In this document: positions 1 to 13,400 of the stretch, piece by piece
Position numbering within the stretch: position 1 is the stretch's first letter
How the letters are laid out: each line of letters starts with the position of its first letter
Source of the DNA: Silene noctiflora
Taxonomy: Eukaryota; Streptophyta; Magnoliopsida; Caryophyllales; Caryophyllaceae
Direction: 5' to 3'
DNA length: 24,783 nucleotides
NCBI GenBank assembly: GCA_009801015.1
Contig: VHZZ01000008.1
Location: 55,391-80,173, forward strand
The notes under the pieces: model-generated
The model's input: the letters and a program-made list of their open reading frames with translations, nothing else
Told to the model about the DNA's origin: nothing
The model's database searches: none
Translations under genes and position numbers: made by a program

Positions 1-41
1 TGCCCATAATGACCCAATAATAACGCACCCAAAATGTCTTG

Positions 42-105
42 AACCTGTAAGGAATAACCCCATATCCAACCCAAATGACTCGTTTGCCAGGTCAAGTACC
101 AGCCT
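42..105. repeat. Dispersed repeat fragment in BAM2 intron 6
   Basis: The sequence up to position 187 belongs to the BAM2 intron after exon 6. Within it, 42-105 resembles 7554-7600 in a RopGEF intron: both have AACCTGTA, then CC(A/T)(A/T)ATCC, AATGAC(A/T)CGTTT and CCCAGGTC or GCCAGGTC. The strings AATGACCCAATAATAACG in the first 30 bases look like the same class of degenerate plant repeat. It is non-coding and the element family was not identified. Confidence 0.4.
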
Positions 106-108
106 TTG

Positions 109-112
<4 letters not shown>

Positions 113-152
<40 letters not shown>
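113..152. repeat. Poly(A) tract (40 A)
   Basis: An uninterrupted run of 40 A on the plus strand, that is, poly(T) on the BAM2 coding strand, 36 bp inside the intron after exon 6. It directly follows the dispersed repeat at 42-105, so it could be the tail of a retroposed copy, but no target-site duplication was found. Length in an assembly is unreliable for such runs. Confidence 0.8.
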
Positions 153-154
<2 letters not shown>

Positions 155-187
155 TGTACCAAACTCATGCCTTCAAATTTCTCTCAC

Positions 188-3430
<3,243 letters not shown>

Positions 3431-3554
3431 GTAAATGAGGAAGAGTGAAACTGTGTGGGAGTGAGGACTGAGGAGGAGAGGAGTGAGAAATTGGCGGGTG
3501 ATGGTGGGAGGTAAGATAATCTGGACCGTTGAAAATGTCGAGGAAGGTGACAGA

Positions 3555-3560
3555 CACGTG
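3555..3560. promoter_or_regulatory. G-box / ABRE-like motif upstream of BAM2
   Basis: CACGTG in the context ACACGTGG, about 125 bp upstream of the BAM2 start codon and between that gene and the tRNA gene. G-boxes bind plant bZIP and bHLH factors, and CCACGTGTC on the coding strand also fits an ABRE core. A single 6-bp match is weak evidence, and the site could lie within the transcribed leader. Confidence 0.3.
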
Positions 3561-3599
3561 GATTTATTTGGACCGTTGTTTGATTACGATGTCAAGGGG

Positions 3600-3607
3600 A
3601 AAAAAAA
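3600..3607 (-). terminator. RNA polymerase III T-run terminator of tRNA-Lys
   Basis: Eight A on the plus strand, read as T8 on the tRNA strand, begin immediately after the discriminator base. Pol III normally terminates in runs of four or more T. Confidence 0.85.
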
Positions 3608-3679
3608 CGCCGTCTGTGGGGATCGAACCCACGACCACGTGGTTAAAAGCCACGCGCTCTACCACTGAGCTAAGACGGC
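3608..3679 (-). tRNA. trnK-UUU (nuclear): tRNA-Lys (anticodon UUU)
   Basis: The minus strand folds into a full cloverleaf of 72 nt without intron. The acceptor stem GCCGTCT pairs with AGACGGC with discriminator G; the D arm is GCTC/GAGC; the anticodon stem CGTGG/CCACG carries the loop CTTTTAA, so the anticodon is UUU (3645-3647); the T arm is GTGGG/CCCAC with loop TTCGATC. The internal pol III A box (TAGCTCAGTGG) and B box (GGTTCGATCCC) are intact. Upstream on the minus strand is CAACAAGAG, the CAA motif typical of plant tRNA genes, and a T8 terminator follows directly. CCA is not encoded, as expected for a nuclear gene. The plastid trnK is also UUU but has a long intron. Confidence 0.96.
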
Positions 3680-4391
3680 TCTTGTTGTTAATAGTTACTT
3701 GGGTTAAATTATATTCTGTCAGCCAAGACCCAATAATTCCTCTTGTAGTATTTCCAAAAGTTTTGATTGGTGTTGCATAAGACCGTATTTCTCAAAATCC
3801 CCTTTGTTCCTACCTCTATTTTAATGGCATGTGTGAGCCCTTGTAAATTAAAACGATGTTAAATAATATTTTGTTTATGTTTTATCAGACGTATAAAATG
3901 AGAAGCATATTATTTATAAGCAACTTATTCAAGTCAAGTTATTTTGAGTATAAATCACCATTTTGTTAGGCCGAATCTTATCGTTCTATTAGTTGAGTTT
4001 TTTAACTTTTGATCGGTCATATAGACGTCAAAGTCTCTTTGGGTTCCTTGCATTATACTCCATCGAATAAGATAAATTTTGAATTTTAGACTTTAGATAA
4101 ATAATACCGACTTTTTTTAATTTTTTTTCTTTTTAGTTCACTTATTTTTTATGTGAATGATATATAGGAGCTAGAGAAGAGTAATAATTTATTGTTGGTG
4201 CTAAACGTTGTTGAAATTGTTTGAAAATGCGGAAATAAATATTTTGGATGCGATGCTACAAAATCATTTTATCTTACATACCGTCTTAATATTAAGACAA
4301 ATACTCCGTCTCATGGAAAACTAACTACTTGTCTTTATATGTGCACAAAAATTCCCCGTACAAAATATATATGAGCCTAGCAATCAAAGCG

Positions 4392-4564
4392 TCTCCCTTG
4401 TGACGGGTCGGTATTTGTGACGGGTAATGCCACTCACAAAACGAATAAAGCAAAAGGTGGGGGCACCCCTCCACTTGCTTTCTTCTCTCCTCTCATGGGT
4501 CTTTTGTGAGTAAAAGTGGTACCCGTCTTCTCAAAGTGACGGATACCTTCCGTCACAAATGAGA
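4392..4564. mobile_element. Fold-back (MITE-like) element, about 173 bp
   Basis: The ends are imperfect inverted repeats: the left starts TCTCCCTTGTGACGGGTCGG, and the right, read in reverse complement, starts TCTCATTTGTGACGG. Inner arms also pair (GACGGGTAATGCCACTCACA on the left, GACGGGTACCACTTTTACTC on the right in reverse complement). The centre has a further dyad around 4447-4486 (AAAGCAAAAGGTGGGG against CCCCTCCACTTGCTTT). The whole unit can fold almost end to end. No clear target-site duplication was seen and no coding sequence lies inside. Confidence 0.6.
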
Positions 4565-4699
4565 ATTGCCTTAGAAACAATAAGCCTATAATGCATAGTG
4601 GAGGGGATGTCCTCCTCACGATCTAAGTATTAAATTTGCAAAATAATTTTCATTTGTTGATAATCATTATGTGTTTTCATCAATAGGTTTACTCCTAAT

Positions 4700-4853
4700 C
4701 AATGATGGAGTTAGGGGGTTCAGTAGGGTCCCTCACCCCCGTGACGGTTGAAATTTTCGAAATTTATAGTTAAATTTTTCTAATTTTTTTCGTATACGTC
4801 TTATATTATTATTCATCTGTCCCCCGTAAACTCAAATCCTATATCCGCCAGTG
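4700..4853. repeat. Degenerate inverted-repeat element
   Basis: CAATGATGGAGTTAGG at the left and, in reverse complement, CACTGGCGGATATAGG at the right match at 11 of 16 positions. Each is followed by a G-rich stretch. GGCGGATNNA plus G-run motifs recur at about 23934 and, more weakly, at 12093. It resembles an old non-autonomous element; the class is unknown. Confidence 0.3.
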
Positions 4854-5826
4854 CGGCTAAGAGATAGGTTTAGTTCCCATAAACAACGAATCAGACCACA
4901 TATTAAGTACTCTTAACTAATCATTGACCTTCAATCATTATCTAACTACAGAATTTGGTTAACTATTATAATACTATATCAAAGTTGATTAACTGATTAC
5001 ATGTATGATTTTGACAGATAATATGCAATTAAGCATTGCTCAACATACATTCATTCCCTCGATAATACTTTGCATATTTAAATGTTTATATATTACTACT
5101 AATAAATAAACTACTCGTATAGTCACACCGTCCTCATCCTTTGATTACAATATTCCTCACTAATGATATAAAAGATAAACAAATGATTGAATAATTTATG
5201 GTCAAATCCTGAATCATAAATACACTATGTCACGTACATTATCACAACCTAATAAACTATATACTCTATACTGCATGTTCTCTCCACACCCGCTCATTCA
5301 ACAAAAAAAACCAATCAAGACATTAAATCATCACAAATTTTAACAAAATTTGATCATCATCTACTACATTTCTTATATTCTTCACAAAAATCAATCGCGG
5401 TCGAAAACCGTCTTGTCTGTGGTAATCTGTATACTCTCTAGCTATAGGAGGGTGTGGTGGTCAATGTTTGATGCATGAGTATGTGCTTTTACTAATGAAA
5501 AGCAAAGGTGTTAATTAATTAAGGAGGGATCTATTTCAAAATACACAAATTTCACTTGAAATTCAAATTTGTAACAAGTAAAGGTAACATCTACGTACAT
5601 CATTTAACTTTATGGAACTTTAACTATTAAATTTGAATTCTATGATAATGACACAAGATTCATCCTTTTTGTCTATGCTTTTGTGTTGTAACAACATAAC
5701 AACGATATGAGAATTTTGCAGCTTCTTTTTTCATAAATTTGAATAACATCAAAGAAGATGTCTTTGGGAGATTGCAGGTTAAGGTTAAGCTACTTTTGTT
5801 TCCAAGTAAGCTTAACAGAAGAGATC

Positions 5827-8378
5827 ATGATGGAGACCTCGATTACTACGGACGAAAACTATGATCATCAGTCAATGAATTCTCCTATGAGCACTGCCTC
5901 TTTTGGGTATTGCAGGACTGGTTCTGAGATGTCAACTCTCTCTGACGGACCCACTGACAGTTGCTCAGACGGCGCTTCACCTCTTAGGTGGGTCCCTCCC
6001 AGGACGGCCACCCCTCCTTCGCTTTCTCCTTCTAGGCTTGGCTTGAGGAAGTATATGCATAGTATTGAAGATGGCTATGATGATTTGGAACTTGCAGATA
6101 TAGGTCTCTTAATACTCAGCTCTCATCATTTTTTTCTTCTTGTTGCTGCTGTTGTTTTGACATTTATTTTTATTTTGCTTTTCTTGAACAAATTGAAGAA
6201 CTAGAAATGATGAAAGAAAGATTTTCAAAGCTTCTGTTGGGAGAAGACATGTCAGGGAGCGGAAAAGGCGTCTGTACCGCAGTGACCATCTCTAATGCCA
6301 TCACAAACCTCTATGGTAACGTCTTCAGACTTTACTATAACAATCCTAACCTTCAATTGTTTCCGGGTTCTGGAGTTTTGGCTGATCATAGGGAAAAAAA
6401 CTGCAGCTACTATATTTGGGAATGCATTGAAGGTAGAACCTCTGAAGCCAGAGAAAAAGATGATGTGGAAAAGAGAAATGGATTGCCTTCTTTCTGTTTG
6501 TGATTACATTGTGGACTTCGTCCCCCAAGACGGAAGTGACATCGAGGTAAATACATTACTCCATATAAAACATGATTTTAACAATGTTCGGATAAAACTG
6601 TGTTACGATTAGCAATGATTTTTCAACTTTGAAGTTAAAAAGCTCATCTGAAACTCACTTAGTCCTGCTGTAAGACCGTTTTACCCAATTTCGATCAAAG
6701 TGATGATATCTAAGATAGAAAAAAAAAACTTATGTACATTAAATAAATGTTTCTCCGTAGGTGATGTGTACAAAGGCGAGGACAGACATTCAAATCAATC
6801 TTCCTGCACTGAAGAAACTAGATGGAATGCTTTTGGTAAGTTTTCCAACATCCTCAAATATTTTACCAGTGGTACTGATAAACTGCAAAAGACTTAATTG
6901 TGAATGCCGTTGCTTTCCTGCAGGAAATACTTGATAGTTTCCAGGAAACAGAATTTTGGTATGCTGAACAAGGTAACACGTCAATGAATACATCACGAAC
7001 AACTTCGTTCAGGAAAGTTGTGTCGCGCAAAGATGAGAAATGGTGGCTGCCTGTTCCCTGTATACCGTCTGGTGGTATCTCCGACAAGGGAAGGAAACAC
7101 TTGCGTCATCAGCGGGATTGTGCTAATCAAATTCACAAGGCTGCCATGGCCATTAACAATAATGTTCTCAATGAGATGGAAGTGCCAGAATCTTACATTG
7201 CAGGGCTTCCCAAGGTTATTTTCAACCCTTAGTTCATATTGTCTTAATTTCTTGACATCAGATTTTAGACTGAGGTACTGAGCAAAATTGTCGTGGACAA
7301 GACAATTATTTAGGTGACACGGCTCTATGGTAAAATCGGGTAAGAATAGGTAGGCCTTATTGTAATTACGCGTCTGAATAATCAGACCCGGATAACATTT
7401 CTTAAGGTCCGAACAGAATACAACCCAACGCGACATGCCTCTAACCACCCAACCTAAATGGCCCACACTTGATTGAACCAACATTATCACACAAAAAAGA
7501 GGCTGAAACCCAAATGATTTGATACGATCCGACACAATCCAAAGTGCTCAAAAGATCAACCTGTACCAAATCCGAATGACACGTTTCCCAGGTCGAATCT
7601 TACACCAACTTGCTGTCAAGGCAGATTTTCTGACTTGTTTAAACACGTAAGATCTATAAAATGTCACAGAATGAGAAAAGTGCCTACATTGTCTTCTCTA
7701 ATGGTAAAACTCCCTTCTTTCAGAGCGGGAAGACATGTTTGGGAGATGCGCTATATAAATACATGAGCAATGCAGAAGTGTTCTCTCCTGACCAGCTCCT
7801 AGATACATTGAAAATCACCACAGAACATGAAGCTCTTGAGCTTGCTGACAGAGTAGAAGCTTCCTTGTATACGTGGAAGCGAAAGGCAGGAATGACACAT
7901 TCAAGATCATGGAATGTAATGAAAGAGCTAATGTATGAAACAGATCGAAATGACAAGAACTACATCCTTGCTGATAGAGCCGAGACTTTGTTGTTCACCT
8001 TAAAGCATAGGTTCCCTTCACTTTCACAGACAACACTCGACACTTGCAAGATCCAATATAATCGGGTAAGTTTCTCTGTTTTATAGTCATGTTACTCAGA
8101 CTTAGCTACAAGCGTCAGCTGTAATGTTGCAGCAACAAAAAATAGTTTGACAAAAAAAATGAAAATTTAAAGTGATGATCGCTGTAATGTAGATTGCAAT
8201 CATTTTAAGGGTACGTGAATGAGAATCTTACGGATTGAATGGACCGTTTTTGCAGGATGTAGGCCAAGCAATATTAGAAAGCTACTCAAGAGTGTTGGAA
8301 GGCTTAGCTTTCAATCTTGTCGCTTGGATCAATGATGTAATCTCTGCAGACAAGCTAATGAAAAACCAAGAGCAATAG
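5827..8378 (+). CDS. ROPGEF: Rop guanine nucleotide exchange factor (PRONE domain)
   Basis: RopGEFs activate plant ROP (Rho-type) GTPases at the plasma membrane, often downstream of receptor-like kinases, in polar growth. Exons are 5827-6103, 6199-6315, 6407-6546, 6761-6835, 6924-7214, 7724-8065 and 8256-8378. All junctions are GT-AG and in frame, giving 454 residues. Residues 1-92 are a Ser/Thr/Pro-rich variable region. The PRONE domain runs from about 96 ([17 protein letters not shown]) to about 436 ([20 protein letters not shown]), and the catalytic WW motif (EKWWLPVP) is at 243-244. Only about 18 residues follow, as in short RopGEFs of the Arabidopsis 2/3/4 type. The start at 5827 was chosen because METS..DEN resembles N-termini of related proteins; an in-frame ATG at 5758 would add 23 residues. 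An alternative acceptor at 6204 would drop two residues. The loop before VMCTKARTD is shorter than usual. Synteny suggests the ROPGEF3 relative. Confidence 0.92.
7554..7600. repeat. Dispersed repeat fragment in RopGEF intron 5
   Basis: Shares AACCTGTA, CC(A/T)(A/T)ATCC, AATGAC(A/T)CGTTT and CCAGGTC with 42-105. The surrounding part of the intron (7215-7723), especially 7360-7550 with many ACCC and GACCC words, probably belongs to the same old insertion. No coding potential was seen. Confidence 0.35.
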
Positions 8379-8455
8379 TGGACATAACAATGTTTTTATT
8401 ATGTCCTTACAGGCTACAGCATGCATGATTCTCGACTTCTCGTCTGAGAACGATG

Positions 8456-8461
8456 AATAAA
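8456..8461 (+). promoter_or_regulatory. Putative RopGEF polyadenylation signal
   Basis: AATAAA lies 77 bp after the RopGEF stop codon, a plausible near-upstream element for a plant 3' end. Plant signals are loose, so the actual cleavage site needs transcript data. Confidence 0.4.
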
Positions 8462-8910
8462 AAACACGACACAGCTCGACAGAGAATCAACTGCAATTTT
8501 TATTACGTACAGTGTACATTCAGGATAGTAACACTAAACTCTGAGATCAAAATGTTGCCTTTCAAAGACTTGATATGTCCTGCCTTAAAATTCATTTTTT
8601 GCACCGGTAACTTGACCAGGCAAATGGGTCATTTGTTACATTTGATTAAAATAACTCAGACGAGAATATAAATGGTAAACAAATAATTAGGACGGAACGG
8701 ACCACATAACATGATTATATTGTCAGTTCACCAACATAGGAAAGCAGAACTACCAACTTTTTCCTCACTCATTAAAAGTTTCACCAATCCTATAATTCCA
8801 TAACCACAAAAATATACATGAAACATTAAAACCCGGCTCACTAATTAAAATTCTCCACATAAAACCATAACCTAAAAATGTACTGTACAAGATGACCAAA
8901 TAGTCAAATA

Positions 8911-8999
8911 CTCCGTCTGACTCAACAGATTCTATACGTTCATAAAAAATACTTCTCACAGAGAAAAAGAAACGTAGAGACTTGTTGAGTCGGAGGGAG
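8911..8999. mobile_element. Short Stowaway-like MITE (89 bp) with TA duplication
   Basis: The element is flanked by TA at 8909-8910 and 9000-9001. The right end in reverse complement reads CTCCCTCCGACTCAACAAGT, and the left end reads CTCCGTCTGACTCAACAGAT, so they match apart from a small indel. The inverted repeats continue to TCTCTACGTT / TCTATACGTT, leaving only a small loop. It lies between the RopGEF 3' end and the small possible gene at 9049-9291, which would carry it in its 3' UTR or just beyond. Confidence 0.7.
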
Positions 9000-9048
9000 T
9001 ACTTATCAACTTATGTACTCCCTTAAGAAATGATCAAATTAAAATGTT

Positions 9049-9291
9049 TCAAACATCAGTAAGTGAACGCCTGTTACGAAGACTTCTTGAAGGTAGTGGT
9101 TCCGGTCTTGGAGGACATGAAACTGCAGATTTGAATGCTTCGACCTTTGATTTACATTTAATTCTGTCACCTTTATTTTCTTCCAAACACTTCCTTAAAA
9201 TTTCAAAATCATTTGGTGAAGATGGTATTTTTGATTCCCTTGGAACTTTCCCCTTTGCAGTTGCAGAAATTGGGGTGATTACAAAGTTCAT
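9049..9291 (-). CDS. Possible small protein of 80 aa, family not recognised
   Basis: A single-exon frame of 80 residues starting MNFVITPISATAKGKVPRES and ending PEPLPSRSLRNRRSLTDV. The composition is soluble, Pro/Ser/Arg-rich and basic toward the C-terminus, with four Cys-containing stretches, no signal peptide and no membrane segment. The ATG follows an A-rich leader, and codon use is ordinary for a dicot. The opposite strand is open over the same stretch (9044-9379), but that product contains runs of Phe and low-complexity residues, so I prefer the minus strand. It sits alone between the convergent 3' ends of RopGEF and MED12. No function is proposed; it may be a real lineage-specific or widespread small plant gene, or chance. 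Confidence 0.42.
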   Translation of the reverse strand: MNFVITPISATAKGKVPRESKIPSSPNDFEILRKCLEENKGDRIKCKSKVEAFKSAVSCPPRPEPLPSRSLRNRRSLTDV

Positions 9292-9530
9292 ATTTTTTTT
9301 TACAAATTGTTCAAGGTTTTTGAACGAAATTAACGACTGTGATGAACTTGATCAAATGGGTATTTGTGGAAAACTTTGAATTGTTAAAAGGTTGAATCTT
9401 TATGATGAGAATTGAATTTCCAGGAAAAAGTTAAAAACAGAATTTGGAATTCTTTATGGCTGATGGTGACAGTAGCACTGTTGGTGAAGTGGACAGCCGG
9501 GTTAGTCGAATCTGGGTAGATCGTGTTAGG

Positions 9531-9634
9531 TTCGGGTTCATAGGACGTGATCGAGTCTGGTTTAGCTAGAGAGGTGATCGAGCGCAGTTTCATAGGCTAA
9601 CACCAAGCTTGGTTTAGTTCAAGAGGTGATCAAG
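9531..9634. repeat. 52-bp imperfect tandem duplication
   Basis: Two adjacent units, 9531-9582 and 9583-9634. They share GGTTTAG, AGAGGTGATC(G/A)AG and GTTTCATAGG / GTTCATAGG at the same spacing. No further copies follow. Non-coding spacer. Confidence 0.6.
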
Positions 9635-10450
9635 TACGCCTTGGGACAAGACAAAGGCCGGGCCAACATGACCAGAATGCTAGCGACTAGCGAGATTGGG
9701 GACCCTTCTTTCTGCAGGCAAAAACAAATGCCCCATAAACAATCCTGTAATTAGTTCGGGTCATAATCGATCTTTTTACCATCAACACACGCGTTATTTT
9801 ATGGTTGTATTTTGTTTGGAAAAATTATTAGTTACGTACTTAAATTTCATGTTTAGATCAATTAATATGTTAGGCGATAGCCTCCATTTATCTCTACCAT
9901 GGAAGACAGAAACCAGCAATCAATTAAGAGTACCAACTTTGATCTATTCCATTGAAATTCGAAACTGTTTACAAATCTAACAAGGCAGCCAATGTAGCCA
10001 CACTAGGATCATCTACAATGGCATTTCTTGAATGCAAGTACTCATAAGTCTAGACAAAATATCTCAGCCCAAGCCGACTCCATTTTACAGTATTTGCATC
10101 GCTACTCCCCCCAGAAACTCAACCGCGAGCATAAACTCAGGGCATCGGAAAAGAGGAAGAGAAGTAGAGAACACATGCTAAAAATTACTGGAGAGCTGGA
10201 TTTTTTACTGAGCTCACCCCATCAAGGTAGCCATTATATCTAATTTATACACATGATGCCCCGAGCCATGCTCATGTTGATGTCGACTGTCGACGATAGG
10301 TTAGTTAAACGAAGCAAGACCATATGTGGCACCTGAACCATCTGCCCAACGGCCAAAATGCGGTTCATGCATTCCATGATATTTCCATCAGGCCCCTCGT
10401 CGCAAAATGGTAATTACATTCTCTGTGCGCCAAAACAAGGGTCGATAAAT
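9635..10450. other. Spacer and probable MED12 3' untranslated region
   Basis: No convincing coding sequence. The part nearest 10450 is presumably the MED12 3' UTR on the minus strand; its end could not be placed because no clear AATAAA was found on that strand close to the stop codon. Open frames here are short and of odd composition. Confidence 0.5.
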
Positions 10451-13400
10451 TCAGCTATCATCATCCACAGCGCCAACGTAAGTTAGATCAGTGCGTCTCA
10501 CTCTAACAGCCCCTTTCAGCCAGCTTGATGCTTTAAGATTAGCGTGGTCCCCGCCACCCATAAGGGCAGTGGTACTAGAAGATGGACCTGACCCCGCCCC
10601 GTCTTCCAAAAGTAGCCATGGGTCGACCTCCAAATCGTTATCGGGGAGCAAGGCTGTTGATTTTGATTTTCCCAACATGGACCCAGCTGCAGTGCGGACA
10701 GATGACACAGGATTCTTTGGAGAAGGACCCACTTGGCTAGGTTGAAGACAAGCGATGTCAGAAAATGAGATCGATGGAGGCTGGCATGAAACACGGGTTT
10801 GAACGTTCGGTAAGAGGATTGGCATGGCAGCTTGAATGCGCCGCCGTACTGCACTGGGTAACTGCATTCGATCCAGTTCACCCTGCATTCAGAAGACAAC
10901 ATCAGGAAAATTGGCAGAATATTCAGGAAGCACCAACAACGACAAAAGTCCAAAACCTTAAGCCCAAGATAAATTGTGGACGGATATCATGAATGACAAT
11001 GTTAAACCCCATTATCATGTGATACAATTAGAAAGGAAATTAAATAAAGGAGCTTAAATTTGAGAACCAATAAGGACGTAAAAGAACAATTGGGACGTAC
11101 AGGCAGTACAGAAACAATATTTTGGTAAGTTGGGTAGAACAACATTAGCCCAATGTCTCAATGGCTCATGCCATAAGATGGGTCGGATGTAAGCCGCCTT
11201 ATCCGGGAGATTTCAACACAGAAAAGGGGGTTATTTCTTGATGATCCGATAAAAATTGTAGAAAAATGGACACTCTGCTACACTATACAAAAGACACGGC
11301 ATTTAAGAGCCAATAAGTCTATTCCATTGTATTCCAACCCCGAAGGAAAAGGATGTATAAAGAAAGAAAAAGTGAGCAAAGCAGAGGCGTTACAAAAAAA
11401 AAAAAAAAAAAGATGCAACAACAGAGCCTTGGCCCAAAATGATAAATCAAGATGCCACCTATAAATTGAGAATGTAGCATCCAATTTTAAATTTGACAAG
11501 GAATCAAGCTGTATTTGCAATTCGGAATTTTTGAGGCAACAAAATGAAGGCACGGCCACAAAAACGAAAGGGAACTAGGAAATTATCAGGAAATGGGCGA
11601 TCTGAATGATTTAAGGAAAGAAAAAAAAATAAGCTAAGAGCAAAGCACAGAGTAAATTAACCTGCAGGCTCTCCAACATCTCCCGGTTGAACCCAGAAAA
11701 GTCTTTCGTGGACATACTGGTTGCTTTCAACAAAGGTCTAGGTCTCAACCAACTAGGTAAAAAAATACTCAACAACGCATGCAGCACAAGTAATAACCAA
11801 TCAAATATATGTTTTCCCGACAAATCCAAGGAAACGACAGCACGAGTTTCCAGTTGTGACTCGGCCTCCTTCGGTGGAGATCCTTGTCCAGGATTGAGAG
11901 ACATATCCATATCTTCATAGACAACTCTACTTCCCAGGAGACGGAGCACAACTGATGCAAGTATGAATCTTGAACTGCGACCGGACGAATCCCTGAGAAA
12001 CAATAGATGAGTGGATAAGAAAAAGCAATAGAAAAGTAGAGTTTATATCATCTTTACTATGCATGCTCCTTTTTACACTTAAATATTACGAGCAGTGGTG
12101 GATCCAGAAAAATTTATATTTGGGGTCTTGTTGAAAATTTTAAAATCTCCTTCTATACAAAGATTATGCTCATTAGATTTTATTAAAGTATGCACAACAG
12201 AATTAAATGGGTTATATGGAAACCACCATCAATGGTTATCTAAGGCGAATGCAGGTGCAGGTGCAGAAACGTGTAAAATTAAATGAACCTGGAACACCAA
12301 CAGAGAATAGACCTTATAATAAGTGAACAGAGAAAGAAGAAATATCGATAAATGGCCACATTGGCATCCATAAAATTATCAAATTATGTTACAGCAGACA
12401 ACAATAAAGAAAGCAGGGTGCTTAAAAATTAAGCACAAAAAAGAATAAAATCTAAGCAGTACTCAGAATTAAATTAAGCGAGATTTTCAAAAAGTGAAGA
12501 AAATATTGACATAAATATATAATGACTGAAAATAAAATAAAAAAAGTGCATAAATAACATAATTACCCATCTGCACAAATTGTAGGAAGCAGTCTCATAA
12601 GGAGCTGTAGCCTCAACGATAATGATGCTCGCAGTGCCATGGGTGAAGAAGGAGTGGAATCAATTGCTACTACGGATGCCCGTCTGGACAGGCCAGGGCT
12701 ACCACCTTTCATGCTCTTGCGCGAATTAGATTTGTTGGAACTTTCTGTTCCAATAGGAGACAATCCCGTCTGTTTACCAAACCCAAAAGTGACCCCACTG
12801 ATTTGCTGCTCAATACCATTCATCTGCTTTATCAACTCACTGGCAAACCTAGAGCGAGAATCATCAGTGCTTTGATCAATGCAGGGAAGAGCTAACTCAA
12901 CAAGAGCTCTCTCGGTTACAAACTGTTGGTCATTGTTAAGACCATCATGATCCAAAATCTTAGCGGCAGCCCTGATATGCCTCTTGCAGTCTTCTTCGAT
13001 CACTTCACCTTCTTCAAGAAATGGAGTTTCACACCTCCTTTTGTCTCTCCGACTGCTTATGGAATCTGTGCTAGAATGACACCATCCCCAGGGCTTCCAG
13101 AAGTGGGCCCTTGTAGAAAACCCTTTACTCTCCGCCAAGTTAACAAGACGCTGTCTGATAGATTTCCTTCCAAACAGTACATCTTGACCTTCCAAAAACC
13201 ATTTCACATGGAGCAGCATAGAATCCTCCAGAGATCTTCCCAAAAGATGTACAACTTCTGAAAGGAGAGGAGCAGCATCTGGCCTCACCAACAGCCTTGT
13301 AAGGACAATTGGAATAAAGTTATTGTCATTATCTAAAGAGCCAGCCTTGTCAGGATTAGGCAAAAGAGACCGCATAGCATCTGCTATTGAATGTGCATCA

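Larger units (their letters stand above)
3680..5757. other. Intergenic spacer between tRNA-Lys/BAM2 and the RopGEF gene
   Basis: About 2.1 kb of AT-rich sequence with no open frame that looks coding. It holds a fold-back element (4392-4564), a weak inverted-repeat element (4700-4853) and otherwise unassigned sequence. The RopGEF promoter must lie in its right part. A TTTTGCAG at 5713-5721 could be a 5'-UTR intron acceptor for RopGEF, which cannot be decided from sequence alone. Confidence 0.7.

Noticed and set aside
113..152. Poly(A) run as proof of a retroposed gene
   Set aside because: No intronless gene copy or target duplication beside it; simple tracts are common in plant introns.
3483..3780. 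Two plus-strand open frames over the tRNA gene
   Set aside because: They read through the reverse strand of an intact tRNA-Lys and its terminator and have no recognisable product.
6993..7535. Minus-strand open frame of 180 codons
   Set aside because: It is antisense to the RopGEF exon 6924-7214 and the following intron; composition is not protein-like.
9044..9379. Plus-strand open frame of 111 codons
   Set aside because: Overlaps the more protein-like minus-strand frame; its product has Phe runs and low-complexity stretches with no family resemblance.
10028..10243. Plus-strand open frame of 71 codons
   Set aside because: Basic, low-complexity product, opposite the probable MED12 3' UTR; no homology recognised.
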